In this document: piece after piece, positions 8,244 through 17,294 of the stretch
Numbering within the stretch: position 1 is the first letter of the stretch
Layout: each line of letters opens with the position of its first letter
Assembly: GCF_014200575.1 (NCBI RefSeq)
Contig: NZ_JACHBZ010000021.1
Location: 1 to 64,000, forward strand
Direction: 5' to 3'
Length of the DNA stretch: 64,000 nucleotides
From: Mucilaginibacter saanensis
Lineage (GTDB): Bacteria > Bacteroidota > Bacteroidia > Sphingobacteriales > Sphingobacteriaceae
The notes under the pieces: generated by a model
Seen by the model: the letters and a program-made list of their open reading frames with translations, nothing else
Told to the model about the DNA's origin: nothing
Databases searched by the model: none
Program-made: the position numbers and the translations under genes

Positions 8244-8705
8244 TTATTCAGGACAATTATCCTTGCGGCGGGTATCAACTATATAAATGATCTTCCAGCC
8301 ACCCGTGGTTTTCATGAGTTGAAAAACATCTACACCGCAATGATGAAACTTGTCATCTAAATAAAATTTGTACGGTGCCCAAACACTTGCCAGGACACCA
8401 TCAATTTTAATATCCTTAAAGGTTACGCGCTCGTCCCATACACCCTGATGCGGCGTACCAACCGCCTTGATAAAGTCATCAGGGTTTTCGGTCACTAAAA
8501 CTACGGAACCATCCTTTTTATTGGCAACACCCTGAAAAGCTATACCCTTTGCAAAGGTAGATCGCAACAAGGTACTATCTCCCTTTCGCATAGCATCAAA
8601 CATAGTATTTATGATTTTCCGGATATCATCCTGATCTGTTTGCTGGGCAAAGGATTTGATGGACAGGAGCAAAACGATGCTTAAGAGAAGTGCTTTTTTC
8701 ATCAC
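8244..8705 (-). CDS. Secreted NTF2-like (SnoaL-type) protein
   Basis: 153 aa with a signal peptide (ALLLSIVLLLSIKSFAQ) and one NTF2/SnoaL-like cone domain: DDIRKIINTMFDAMRKGDSTLLRSTF at the start and a WAPYKFYLDDKFHHCGVDVF strand pair later, ending GGWKIIYIVDTRRK. Such proteins are usually ligand-binding or scaffold domains in the periplasm; no catalytic residues can be assigned. Single gene on the minus strand, ending 1 base from the Nudix gene. Confidence 0.78.
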   Translation of the reverse strand: MMKKALLLSIVLLLSIKSFAQQTDQDDIRKIINTMFDAMRKGDSTLLRSTFAKGIAFQGVANKKDGSVVLVTENPDDFIKAVGTPHQGVWDERVTFKDIKIDGVLASVWAPYKFYLDDKFHHCGVDVFQLMKTTGGWKIIYIVDTRRKDNCPE

Positions 8706-8771
8706 GGCTTTATTTGCAATACTAATATATTTAAATTATATCCGTTGAAAAATACATCACGCCATCGCACT

Positions 8772-9638
8772 CTATATATTTTGAGCTCCTTTTACAGTTT
8801 CCCATATCTTCACCGCCTCTACAGCTTCCTTCACGTCGTGCACCCTTAAAATATTGGCGCCTTTCATGAGGCTTATGGTATTTAAAACAGTGGTTCCGTT
8901 CAAAGCTTCGGGTGCAGTGTTACCAAGTAAACTGTATATCATTCTTTTCCGGGATATACCTACCAGCACCGGTAGCTGTAATATATCAAACTCATGCAGT
9001 CTGTTCATCAGCATATAATTATACTGCTGGTTCTTGGCAAAGCCAAAACCCGGGTCAATGATAACATCATGAACACCTAACTGCTTTAATTGCTGATATC
9101 GTAATACAAAATAATCAAGTACCTCGCCAAATACATCATCATATTGCGCCAGGCTTACCATATTTTGGGGAGTGCCTTTGGTATGCATTAAAATATAGGG
9201 CACCTGTAAACGGGCAACGGTGGCAAACATATCGGCATCCAATTGTCCGCCCGATATATCATTAATTATATGAGCCCCTGCTTTAATAGCAGCTTCGCCA
9301 ACCTGCGCCCTAAAGGTATCAATAGACATTATGGCCTCGGGATAGGCCGATGCAATGGCCTCCACAACGGGCAGCAGGCGATCAGTTTCTTCGGCTATTG
9401 AAATATCTGTAGCCCCCGGGCGCGATGAATAGGCTCCTATATCTAAAAAAGCAGCGCCATCTGTAAGCATTTTTTTGGCCTGTTGCAGCGCATCTTCTAC
9501 ATAGGGCTTACGGCTGTTTACGTAAAATGAGTCGGGAGTAATGTTAATAATCCCCATAACTTGGGGCGATGATATGTCAATAAGTTTCCCACCTGCATTT
9601 AGGGTAACCTTTTTATGAAAAAATGTATCTTTAGCCAC
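8772..9638 (-). CDS. folP: Dihydropteroate synthase
   Basis: 288-aa TIM-barrel enzyme joining p-aminobenzoate to dihydropterin diphosphate in folate synthesis. Family motifs are intact: MGIINITPDSF for the diphosphate site, FLDIGAYSSRPGA for the pABA-binding loop, ISGGQLDADMF, and IIDPGFGFAKN with the pterin-binding lysine region. The length is normal. A -7 element TAACTTTG lies 33 bases upstream, and the gene is divergent from the DUF1599 operon. Confidence 0.95.
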   Translation of the reverse strand: MAKDTFFHKKVTLNAGGKLIDISSPQVMGIINITPDSFYVNSRKPYVEDALQQAKKMLTDGAAFLDIGAYSSRPGATDISIAEETDRLLPVVEAIASAYPEAIMSIDTFRAQVGEAAIKAGAHIINDISGGQLDADMFATVARLQVPYILMHTKGTPQNMVSLAQYDDVFGEVLDYFVLRYQQLKQLGVHDVIIDPGFGFAKNQQYNYMLMNRLHEFDILQLPVLVGISRKRMIYSLLGNTAPEALNGTTVLNTISLMKGANILRVHDVKEAVEAVKIWETVKGAQNI

Positions 9639-9670
9639 TGTTTTATATAAACGCTTTAAGGTTAATGATA

Positions 9671-9678
9671 CAAAGTTA
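9671..9678 (-). promoter_or_regulatory. -7 element of folP
   Basis: Minus-strand TAACTTTG, a full match to TAnnTTTG, 33 bases before the folP start. Confidence 0.45.
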
Positions 9679-9747
9679 CTTTAAACTTTACGTAGCCCTA
9701 ACAGCTTTTAAATTAAAACAACGCTACATTAAAAACATATCAATAAA

Positions 9748-10284
9748 TTGAGCAATACAGCAGCAGAATACGACGCAGTTATTAATATATGTAAGGGTCT
9801 TTTCATGAAAAAAACCCGCGATTACGGAACCGCTTGGCGCATACTTCGTCCGCAATCAATCACCGATCAGATATTTATTAAAGCCCAGCGCATACGCACG
9901 CTTGAAGAAAAAAAGGTTTCAAAAGTAGGCGAAGATATTACCGGCGAGTACATTGGCATTGTAAACTATTGCGTTATTGCCATGATGCAGCTGGAATGCA
10001 GTTCAGATACGCCTGTGGAGCTTGCCCCTGATCACGTGGAAAGATTATTTAATGAGAAGGTAATTGAAACAAAAGAACTCATGTTTGCCAAAAACCATGA
10101 TTATGGCGAAGCCTGGCGCGATATGCGCATCAGCTCGTTAACCGACCTTATTTTAATGAAATTATTACGCGTTAAACAAATTGAGGATAACCTGGGACTT
10201 ACAGAAGCATCTGAAGGCGTAAAGGCTAATTACCAGGATATGCTTAATTACGCGGTATTTGCCTTAATTAAACTTGGAGTATAA
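9748..10284 (+). CDS. DUF1599 protein with internal duplication
   Basis: 178 aa made of two copies of one roughly 80-residue helical module. Each has the same core: TRDYGTAWR at about 23-31 and NHDYGEAWR at about 116-124, each followed by a 'ITDQI/LTDLI' helix and a closing NYCVIAMMQL / NYAVFALIKL helix. The start is TTG: an in-frame TAA at 9730 precludes an upstream ATG, and the first ATG inside would remove conserved residues. Function is unknown. The stop overlaps the next ATG (TAATG), so it leads a four-gene operon ending in aroK. Confidence 0.82.
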   Translation: MSNTAAEYDAVINICKGLFMKKTRDYGTAWRILRPQSITDQIFIKAQRIRTLEEKKVSKVGEDITGEYIGIVNYCVIAMMQLECSSDTPVELAPDHVERLFNEKVIETKELMFAKNHDYGEAWRDMRISSLTDLILMKLLRVKQIEDNLGLTEASEGVKANYQDMLNYAVFALIKLGV

Positions 10285-11435
10285 TGAAAAACGGCCTTAT
10301 TTGGTTTTGCAGAATAGCAGTTGGTTTGCTATTCATTTTTTCGGGCCTGATAAAAGCCAATGATCCATTAGGTTTTTCTTATAAGCTGGAAGAATATTTT
10401 GAGGTTTTCCACATCATGTTCTTAAATGGCTTTGCCCTCAGTATGGCCGTTTTGTTATGCGCGTTAGAAATGCTGCTGGGCTTTGCACTCCTTATTGGCG
10501 TACGTGCTATAAAAACTACCTGGGGCTTATTACTACTCATCATCTTTTTTGGCTTTTTAACTTTTTACTCCGCCTTTTTTAAAGTGGTACAAACCTGCGG
10601 CTGTTTTGGCGATGCCATTCCGTTAACACCATGGCAATCGTTCAGCAAGGATATGGTTTTGCTGGTGCTGGTATTGGTACTATTTATTAACCGAACCAAA
10701 ATACAACCGCTATTTAAGCCTAAAACAGGCGATAAATGGTTAATTGCGGCTGCTATAGTATCAGTAGGCTTTGGTATTTATACCTACAACTTTATGCCAA
10801 TTATTGATTTTTTACCTTACAAGGTGGGAGCCAATATACTGGATGAAATGAAAACTCCGCCCGGTGCCCCGCTTGATATTTTTGAAGTTACCTATAACCT
10901 TAAAAATAAAAAGACCGGCGCAACCAAGGTAATGAGCGATAAGGAATATCTTAAAACCAACATTTGGAAAGATGCGAACTGGGAAGTAGTGGGTAATCCG
11001 GAAAGCCGACTGATTAAAAAAGGTTTTGAACCCAAGATCCGTGACCTGTCTATACAGGACGGGCAGGGCAATGATTATACCAAGGAGCTACTTTCAAACC
11101 CTTTTTACAGCATTATTATAGTAGCCTATGACCTTGATAAAACCAACGGCAAGGCCATGAACCGCCTGAATGCGCTGGCAATAAATGCTACCGAAAATTA
11201 TAACATACGTACTGTATTGCTTACGTCGAACTCGGCACAAAGTGCACAGGCATTTGCCAAAACCCACAAATTGGTAACCGAGATATTTTATGCCGATGGC
11301 GTACCGCTTAAAAGTATGGTACGTGCCAATCCGGGTATACTGTTGTTAAAAAACGGCACCATTGTTAATAAATGGCATTACCATTCGGTACCTACTTATG
11401 ATTATCTGGTAAAAAAATATTTTCAGCATCAATAA
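10284..11435 (+). CDS. BT_3928-type DoxX/MauE membrane protein
   Basis: 383 aa. The N-terminal half is a four-helix DoxX/MauE-like membrane domain (ICRIAVGLLFIFSGLIKANDP start) with a CGC motif (Cys105, Cys107) in VVQTCGCFGDAIPL, as in redox-associated MauE proteins. A further membrane segment near 150-170 leads to a large C-terminal part with a thioredoxin-like shape (FYSIIIVAYDLDKTNGKAM..., ending ANPGILLLKNGTIVNKWHYH) but no CxxC. It may pass electrons or support disulfide chemistry; this is inference. Translationally coupled to the DUF1599 gene. Confidence 0.8.
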   Translation: MKNGLIWFCRIAVGLLFIFSGLIKANDPLGFSYKLEEYFEVFHIMFLNGFALSMAVLLCALEMLLGFALLIGVRAIKTTWGLLLLIIFFGFLTFYSAFFKVVQTCGCFGDAIPLTPWQSFSKDMVLLVLVLVLFINRTKIQPLFKPKTGDKWLIAAAIVSVGFGIYTYNFMPIIDFLPYKVGANILDEMKTPPGAPLDIFEVTYNLKNKKTGATKVMSDKEYLKTNIWKDANWEVVGNPESRLIKKGFEPKIRDLSIQDGQGNDYTKELLSNPFYSIIIVAYDLDKTNGKAMNRLNALAINATENYNIRTVLLTSNSAQSAQAFAKTHKLVTEIFYADGVPLKSMVRANPGILLLKNGTIVNKWHYHSVPTYDYLVKKYFQHQ

Positions 11436-11438
11436 ATC

Positions 11439-12497
11439 ATGATCAGCTACCTCATCCGCAAATTATTTTATGGACTGGCGGTAATGCTGGGTGTAGTGTT
11501 GGTGGTTTTTTTCCTGTTTAATATTTTACCCGTTGACCCCGCCCGCATGACCCAGGGCCAACGCGCTGATGTACAATCCTTACAAGCGGTTCGTAAGGAA
11601 TTTGGCTTGGATAAACCCATACCCGTACAATTTGCCTATTATCTGAATGATCTTTCGCCCGTTGGCATTCACCTTAATACCGCCGAAGAACAGCAACGCT
11701 ATCATTATGTAAAACTGTTTGCGGTGAGCAAGGCTAAAGTGCTGGCATTAAAATGGCCTTACCTACGCAGGTCATACCAAACCCGCAAAGATGTAGCGAG
11801 TTTATTATTAGAAGTTATTCCCAATACCCTGGTACTGGCTACCACTGCTATGATATTTGCCATTATTACTGGTGTATTTTTAGGTGTTATAAGTGCCGTA
11901 AATAAAGATACGTGGATAGATAAGCTGGCTATCAGTTTATCAACATTGGGCATATCGGCACCCTCGTTTTTTGCCGGTATTATTATTGCCTGGATATTTG
12001 GGTTTGAGTTAAGCAAGTATACGGGGCTCAACATGTCAGGCAGTTTGTATAGCTATGATCCATTTAAGGGAGAGGTAATTACCCTCAAAAACCTGGTATT
12101 GCCCATGATTACTTTGGGCCTGCGACCGCTGGCAATTATTGTGCAGCTCACCCGCAACGCCATGCTTGATGTATTGGGACAAGATTATATACGCACGGCG
12201 AAGGCAAAGGGACTGGGAAACCGCACCATCATTTATCGTCATGCACTCAAAAATGCGTTGAACCCCGTGATCACAGCTATTGCCAACTGGTTTGCATCCT
12301 TATTGGCCGGATCATTTTTTGTAGAATATATTTTTGGTTACAACGGCCTTGGTAAAGCTACGGTTGACGCCTTAGAGATGTCGGACTTTCCGGTTGTAAT
12401 GGGTTCTATACTTTTCATCGCCTTTATTTTTGTGGTGATCAGTATTTTGGTTGATATTATTTATGTTTGGATTGATCCGCGGGTAAAATTAAGCTGA
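11439..12497 (+). CDS. ABC transporter permease, DppB/OppB family
   Basis: 352-aa inner-membrane permease of peptide/nickel-type ABC importers. The N-terminal TM and FNILPVDPARMTQGQRA region and the EAA loop (QDYIRTAKAKGLGNRTIIYRHALKNAL) are clear. Compared with typical DppB there is an extra stretch near 70-115 between TM1 and TM2 (AVSKAKVLALKWPYLRRSYQTR). No DppC partner, ATPase or binding protein is next to it; in Bacteroidota these subunits are often scattered. Lies 3 bases after the previous stop. Confidence 0.88.
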   Translation: MISYLIRKLFYGLAVMLGVVLVVFFLFNILPVDPARMTQGQRADVQSLQAVRKEFGLDKPIPVQFAYYLNDLSPVGIHLNTAEEQQRYHYVKLFAVSKAKVLALKWPYLRRSYQTRKDVASLLLEVIPNTLVLATTAMIFAIITGVFLGVISAVNKDTWIDKLAISLSTLGISAPSFFAGIIIAWIFGFELSKYTGLNMSGSLYSYDPFKGEVITLKNLVLPMITLGLRPLAIIVQLTRNAMLDVLGQDYIRTAKAKGLGNRTIIYRHALKNALNPVITAIANWFASLLAGSFFVEYIFGYNGLGKATVDALEMSDFPVVMGSILFIAFIFVVISILVDIIYVWIDPRVKLS

Positions 12498-12503
12498 TAT
12501 ATA

Positions 12504-13016
12504 ATGACAAAGTATTTTTTAGTAGGCTTTATGGGCTGCGGTAAAACCACCTGGGGCCGTAAGCTGGCCACCAAATTAGGTTACGAATTTATTGACCTTG
12601 ATCATACACTTGAAGCTAAGGCCGGGATGAGTATAGCCGAGTATTTTTCGAGTTTTGGCGAAGATGCTTTCCGCAAGCTTGAATCGGAGGTATTGAAACA
12701 AACTGAATATCCCGATAATGTAGTAATATCAACCGGTGGGGGCTTGCCTTGCTTTTTTGACCACATGAATTGGATGAATACCAATGGCAAAACCTTGTAC
12801 ATCAAACTATCGCCCAGAACCCTTGCCGACAGATTAGCAAACAGCAAAACAGTACGCCCGGTGTTACAGGGTAAACAAGGTGATGAATTAGTGGAATTTA
12901 TAACGGGTAAACTGGCCGAGCGCGAAAGCTATTATTTACAAGCCAGCCATATTGTTGAAGGTATTGATATGTCTGTTGAAAAGCTGGAAGATGCACTGGG
13001 AATTGCGGCCATTTAA
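12504..13016 (+). CDS. aroK: Shikimate kinase
   Basis: 170-aa P-loop kinase phosphorylating shikimate in aromatic amino-acid synthesis. The Walker A motif GFMGCGKTT is at 8-16, the shikimate-binding DLDHTLE and the ISTGGGLPC loop are intact, and the lid carries R..VRPVLQG. Length and motifs are normal. It ends the operon that begins at 9748 and is convergent with the phosphoribosyltransferase, with no obvious hairpin between. Confidence 0.94.
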   Translation: MTKYFLVGFMGCGKTTWGRKLATKLGYEFIDLDHTLEAKAGMSIAEYFSSFGEDAFRKLESEVLKQTEYPDNVVISTGGGLPCFFDHMNWMNTNGKTLYIKLSPRTLADRLANSKTVRPVLQGKQGDELVEFITGKLAERESYYLQASHIVEGIDMSVEKLEDALGIAAI

Positions 13017-13047
13017 TATATAATGGCCTATTTATTAAATTAGTTTT

Positions 13048-13557
13048 CTACCGTAGATAAACCGCATCTTCTTCGCCTTCTTCCCCAAGTACCACATCAA
13101 CGTGTTCTTTGATTACGGTTGAAAGGGCCACACCGGTAAAATCAGTTGTAATAGGAAAACTTTTATGGTTGCGGTCAACCAATACCGCGGTACGTAACTT
13201 TTTAAGCGGAACATCTAAAAAAATACCAAAACCATAGGCCAGGGTTTTGCCACTGTTCAATACATCGTCAACCAGTATCACAACTTTGTTATTGCAGTCC
13301 TGTATATCAAAATTAATATTGGCCTGCAGGGTACTGCTTTGTTTTTCCAGTTCAATAGTTAATATTTTGCTGGTAAAAGGGGCAATGTTGTCCAATATTA
13401 CTTTAATTCTTTCGGCAATATGGTTGCCGCGGGGTAATATACCTGCTATCAGTATTTCCTGTTCGTCAAAATTATCTTCCAGTATCTGGTAGGCAATACG
13501 GTCAAGCTTTTGTTGTATCTGCTGTTTGTTTAATATCAGGAGTTTCTTTTCAGACAT
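13048..13557 (-). CDS. PyrR-like phosphoribosyltransferase
   Basis: 169-aa type I phosphoribosyltransferase. The PRPP loop VVILVDDVLNSGKT lies at about 92-105 and the AGILPRGNHIAERI segment matches the N-terminal part of the fold. It resembles PyrR bifunctional regulators/uracil phosphoribosyltransferases. Neighbours are not pyrimidine genes, and no PyrR attenuator-like structure is evident nearby, so a regulatory role is unproven. Adjacent to aroK in opposite orientation. Confidence 0.82.
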   Translation of the reverse strand: MSEKKLLILNKQQIQQKLDRIAYQILEDNFDEQEILIAGILPRGNHIAERIKVILDNIAPFTSKILTIELEKQSSTLQANINFDIQDCNNKVVILVDDVLNSGKTLAYGFGIFLDVPLKKLRTAVLVDRNHKSFPITTDFTGVALSTVIKEHVDVVLGEEGEEDAVYLR

Positions 13558-13620
13558 GGCACACTATAAAAATACTGAGGTAAATATATAAAATTAACTT
13601 TCCAACAAGGGGTTCAATAT

Positions 13621-14016
13621 TTACTTAGCGTACGGAAAATAAACAAAGTTGGCTCCTTCGGGTACCACTACAAAAACGCACATAAAATCATTGGGATTTT
13701 TGTAGGTGTTAATGAATCTGTCCTTCAACTCTGGTTTAATTACACTACGCTCCCCAAATTCTTCAAGGGTTGATGCATGTATGCTCCATTCGGAGTTAAG
13801 ATCGTTACGGTCAAGTATTACCTCGCCCAGCTTAAGCTCGTGCTGGTGTGCTATAAAAATAGGATACGATGAAAGACCTTCCATCATAATCTCAACAGCT
13901 ACCTCGCGGATAGACTCATTAAAAAGTTTAAGCTCGCGTTCCAGGCTCAGCAGCGGACTTTCTTTTGCCGGCTTTTGGCTGTCATTACCTTCGTTTAATA
14001 ATTCTTCGGGTTGCAT
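13621..14016 (-). CDS. Conserved hypothetical protein, cytosolic
   Basis: 131 aa with no signal or membrane segment. The acidic, polar N-terminus (about 1-25) precedes a compact alpha/beta region with SLERELKLFNESIREVAVEIM and ends EGANFVYFPYAK. I do not recognise the family, although the look is that of a small conserved Bacteroidota protein. It stands alone between rlmD and the phosphoribosyltransferase, same strand as both. Confidence 0.7.
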   Translation of the reverse strand: MQPEELLNEGNDSQKPAKESPLLSLERELKLFNESIREVAVEIMMEGLSSYPIFIAHQHELKLGEVILDRNDLNSEWSIHASTLEEFGERSVIKPELKDRFINTYKNPNDFMCVFVVVPEGANFVYFPYAK

Positions 14017-14061
14017 TCCGTATATATTTTAACCGTTGATTTTTTGATTCCGTTAATTCAC

Positions 14062-15483
14062 TTAGTCTTCTTGCCCTTTATCCCTTAACACCAGGAGCAC
14101 TACATTTTCAACGTGCTGTGTATGCGGAAACATATCAACGGGTTGTATTTTTACTGTATCATATTTTTCTTTCAGCACCAGCAAATCGCGAGCCTGGGTA
14201 GCGGCATTGCAGCTTACATAAACTATCTTTTCAGGTTCAATTTCCATCAAACGGTTAACCACATCAGGGTGCATCCCGGCACGCGGTGGGTCAGTGATAA
14301 TTACATCAGGCTTGCCATGTTCTGCTACAAAATCTGCTACCAGCACATCTTTCATATCGCCGGCATAAAATTTTGTATTGGTAATATTGTTGATAGCCGA
14401 GTTCACTTTGGCATCCTCAATAGCTGTAGGCACATACTCCACGCCAACAACTTCTTTTACATGACCCGCAATAAAATTTGCAATAGTACCGGCCCCGGTG
14501 TAAAGGTCATACACCAGTTCATTGCCGGTAAAGCCAGCAAAATCGCGGGTTATTTCGTACAGGCGAAGGGCCTGTATACTGTTGGTTTGGTAAAATGATT
14601 TTGGGCCGATACGGAATTTTATCCCGTTCATTTCCTCATGGATATATTCAGGGCCTTTAAATGCTACCACATCCTGATCAAAAATAGTATCGTTCTTTTT
14701 CTGGTTAATGATGTACAGCAAAGAGGTGATCTCCGGGAAACGAACATCAATGAAACTCATCAGTTTATCCACCTCTTCTTCGCTCACATAAGCAAACACC
14801 ACAATCACCATTACCTCACCGGTAGATGACGTGCGTACAATAAGGTTACGCAGTGCACCTTCATGGTTACGCAGGTTGTAAAAAGAATAACCCTGCTCAA
14901 TCACAAAATCGCGGATGCTGTTACGCAGATTATTTGATGGCTCGGCCTGCAGATAGCAATGCTTTACATCAAGTATTTTATCAAAACGGCCGGGTATGTG
15001 AAAACCCAGTGCATTCATGTTCAGGGTTTCATCTTCTTTATTTTCGCCATCGTACAACCAGCGTTTGTCGCTAAAGGTGTACTCCAGTTTGTTACGATAA
15101 TAACGGTCGGCAGGTGATGGAATAATATCCATGATACCGTCCACATCAATTTTAGCTATGCGGCCCAGGGCGTCGGCAACAGATTTTTGTTTAAATTTTA
15201 ATTGCCCTTTGTAATCCATGTGCTGCCATTTGCAGCCGCCACAGGTGCCAAAATGTTCGCAAAATGGCTCAACACGATATTCTGATGGTTGCTTAAGCGC
15301 AATGATGCGGCCCTCGCCAAAGTTTTTTTTACTTTTATAAACCTGCACATCGGCAACGTCGCCAGGGATGGCTTTATCAACAAACAATACAAAGTCGTCA
15401 GTTTTACCTACGCCTTTGCCTTCTTCGGCAATATCAATGATCCGAACATCTTCAAAAAACTTCTGTTTAGCAACTTTATTCAT
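14062..15483 (-). CDS. rlmD: 23S rRNA (uracil-C5) methyltransferase RlmD
   Basis: 473 aa. An N-terminal TRAM domain (about 1-65) precedes the [4Fe-4S] cysteines Cys75, Cys81 and Cys84 in FCEHFGTCGGCKWQH, with a fourth in DVKHCYLQ. The SAM-dependent domain has LVYDLYTGAGTIANF, the catalytic region DPPRAGMHPDVV, and IVYVSCNAATQARDL with the nucleophilic cysteine. In the family it makes m5U in 23S rRNA (U1939 for RlmD, U747 for RlmC); the TRAM and Fe-S layout favours RlmD. A -7 element is 8 bases upstream. Confidence 0.9.
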   Translation of the reverse strand: MNKVAKQKFFEDVRIIDIAEEGKGVGKTDDFVLFVDKAIPGDVADVQVYKSKKNFGEGRIIALKQPSEYRVEPFCEHFGTCGGCKWQHMDYKGQLKFKQKSVADALGRIAKIDVDGIMDIIPSPADRYYRNKLEYTFSDKRWLYDGENKEDETLNMNALGFHIPGRFDKILDVKHCYLQAEPSNNLRNSIRDFVIEQGYSFYNLRNHEGALRNLIVRTSSTGEVMVIVVFAYVSEEEVDKLMSFIDVRFPEITSLLYIINQKKNDTIFDQDVVAFKGPEYIHEEMNGIKFRIGPKSFYQTNSIQALRLYEITRDFAGFTGNELVYDLYTGAGTIANFIAGHVKEVVGVEYVPTAIEDAKVNSAINNITNTKFYAGDMKDVLVADFVAEHGKPDVIITDPPRAGMHPDVVNRLMEIEPEKIVYVSCNAATQARDLLVLKEKYDTVKIQPVDMFPHTQHVENVVLLVLRDKGQED

Positions 15484-15490
15484 CAGGCTG

Positions 15491-15498
15491 CAAAGTTA
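15491..15498 (-). promoter_or_regulatory. -7 element of rlmD
   Basis: Minus-strand TAACTTTG, 8 bases before the rlmD start, again implying a very short leader. Confidence 0.45.
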
Positions 15499-15639
15499 AC
15501 CGTATTTATTTAATCCTGAAATGATGACAAGGAATCAAGATAAAAGAGGCGAGAATCAGGAGTTGGGTTAAGAAATGAACAGGCAATAACTTACCATGCC
15601 GCTTTAAAAGCGAGTTATGATAATTAATGGAACCACCTG

Positions 15640-15753
15640 CTAAGCAAACAACCCCAATATGTACGATACAAAATCAGCTGTATCCATATCGGCTATATCA
15701 AATTGCTCATCAATCAGGTCTGAAAATTCTGTCAGTTCGGGACTCATAACCAT
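15640..15753 (-). CDS. Possible 37-aa acidic small protein
   Basis: A short ORF, ATG at 15753 to TAG at 15640, encoding a 37-aa acidic peptide starting MVMSPELTEFSDLIDE and ending VSYILGLFA. An internal ATG two codons later is an alternative start. It lies in a 370-base gap between rlmD and creD. The composition (many Asp/Glu, an aromatic/aliphatic C-terminus, no Lys or Arg) is unlike random AT-rich sequence, but nothing else supports it. It could be chance, a small regulatory protein, or a gene fragment. Confidence 0.35.
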   Translation of the reverse strand: MVMSPELTEFSDLIDEQFDIADMDTADFVSYILGLFA

Positions 15754-15816
15754 AATTTTATTATGCTAACATAGTAATTATTATACCAAAAACCAAATTG
15801 GTATATGGTAATATTT

Positions 15817-15853
15817 TTATTAAGGGTAAGGTTAATAACCTTACCCTTAATAA
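15817..15853 (-). terminator. Strong hairpin directly after creD
   Basis: A 17-bp perfect stem with a 3-nt loop, AAGGGTAAGGTT paired with AACCTTACCCTT at its core, beginning 1 base after the creD stop. There is no long U tract, so it may act as a terminator or as a 3'-end stabiliser. Confidence 0.65.
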
Positions 15854-15854
15854 T

Positions 15855-17215
15855 TTAATGTTTATCCCAGTTAATTTTGCGCGAAAAGTACATCAAAACA
15901 GCTACGATACTAAACAAGGCAATACTGCCTATCATCAGCGCCAGATCTTCTAATTGAATGATTACAAAAATGAAGGTGTAAAATACCGATAGGATAAATG
16001 CAAACAGCAGAGCAGCCATCTTATTTTTTAACAGCGATGCTATAAATACCGCAACTAATGCAATGGTTGATACCGAGGCTACCAGATAAGCTTTATTATA
16101 GCCAATCTGCTCAGAAAAAGAGAGTAGCAGCGAATAATAAATGATCATGGCTACCCCAATAAGTATATAGTTAAATATATGTATCCTTTGTTTACGGATC
16201 ACTTCGGTTAAGAACAGCGAAATAAACGTAAGCATAATGATGAGCAGCGAATATTTACTGGTACGCATCGTTTTTTGATACTGATCAACAGGTAAGCGCA
16301 ACTTTACGCCAAATACGGCATCGCCAAGCTTTCGGTTATTGCTTAGCAGCGTATCATTGTTTACCCATTGCTGCGGAAATGGTCTGTTATAATATAACAT
16401 TTGCCAGCGAGCCGTAAATCCGTTTTTATCAACTTTGCGCTCATCAGGCAGGTAACGGCCATCAAAACTTGGGCTACTCCAGCTCCCGCTGGCTTCTACA
16501 TCAGTAGTTTACCCAAATGTAAAAAACTAAGTTCCTGGCTACCCTTTAAGTCAAGCGTGTAATCAAAGGGCACTTCCCCATCCGCCGCATTTGAAAGATC
16601 AATACCGGCTTGTAAACCACTGCCAAATAATGATCTATTATCAAATATAGGTTCGACAGGAAGGGTTTGGCCGGCTGCTTTTAAAACCGGATTATTTTTT
16701 AGACCTTTCAGATCGCTTATGCTAAAAGCAATATGGGCTTTATTCAACAAAAGTTGATCTGCTGTGAGGGAAAGACTACCCAGATCGGCTTTTGAAAAGT
16801 TACCTGATATCTTTACTACCGAATTATAAACAGCTACGTCAAATATTCCACGGTGCAAAAGCTGCGTGTTAAGCGTTGCTCTGATATGCAAATTATCAGG
16901 TAAAATGTATAAATTTTCAATGATCTCACGTGTGCTTTCCTTACTGGCGGCATCCATATATTTAACCGCCTTTTTGTAAGGGATAATAAGCACGGGACCT
17001 TTTATAAGCTGGCTGCCCGACCATTTTTCAGATACATCCCGCATCATATCATCTTGCCGGGTAGCCCGTTCTGTAATCAAATTTTCAACCAGTGAAGATG
17101 GTATAAGCAATACCAGGATAAGTATCCCGATAAAAATTAATTTAATGGTTACCGACTCCTTGAGCCAATCCATTGCGCTGCGTTTTTGTGGTTGTTCTTC
17201 AATCATTTTTTTCAA
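15855..17215 (-). pseudogene. creD: CreD-family inner-membrane protein, frameshifted
   Basis: Two ORFs in different frames together make one CreD protein. 17215-16496 gives the N-terminal 239 aa, with TM1 (LIFIGILILVLLIPSSLVENLI) and the periplasmic domain. 16400-15855 gives the multi-TM C-terminus starting YYNRPFPQQWVNNDTLL. Between them the alternative frame reads GKTTDVEASGSWSSPSFDGR..., the conserved CreD segment, but one A is missing in the AAA run at 16508-16510, so translation stops as GKLLM. Restoring one base gives about 453 aa, the normal family length. CreD is tied to envelope stress and beta-lactam response in other bacteria. It may be a real mutation or a sequencing error. Confidence 0.85.
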
Positions 17216-17222
17216 TATAAAG

Positions 17223-17241
17223 TACTTTGCAATTCAAAGTA
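17223..17241. promoter_or_regulatory. Operator-like palindrome, creD-proximal copy
   Basis: TACTTTG-CAATT-CAAAGTA, a perfect 7-bp-arm inverted repeat, 8 bases upstream of the creD start and in the divergent gap to the gene at 17372. A near-identical copy lies at 17295. Confidence 0.55.
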
Positions 17242-17294
17242 TAAATTTAAAAAGAATGGGCGTATAGCCCACTGCAAAATACCTCTTAATAAAG

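Noticed and set aside
16496..16520. Programmed ribosomal frameshift joining the two creD parts
   Set aside because: The site reads GGT AAA CTA; slipping back one base would put TAA in the A site, so it does not fit a canonical X-XXY-YYZ heptamer.
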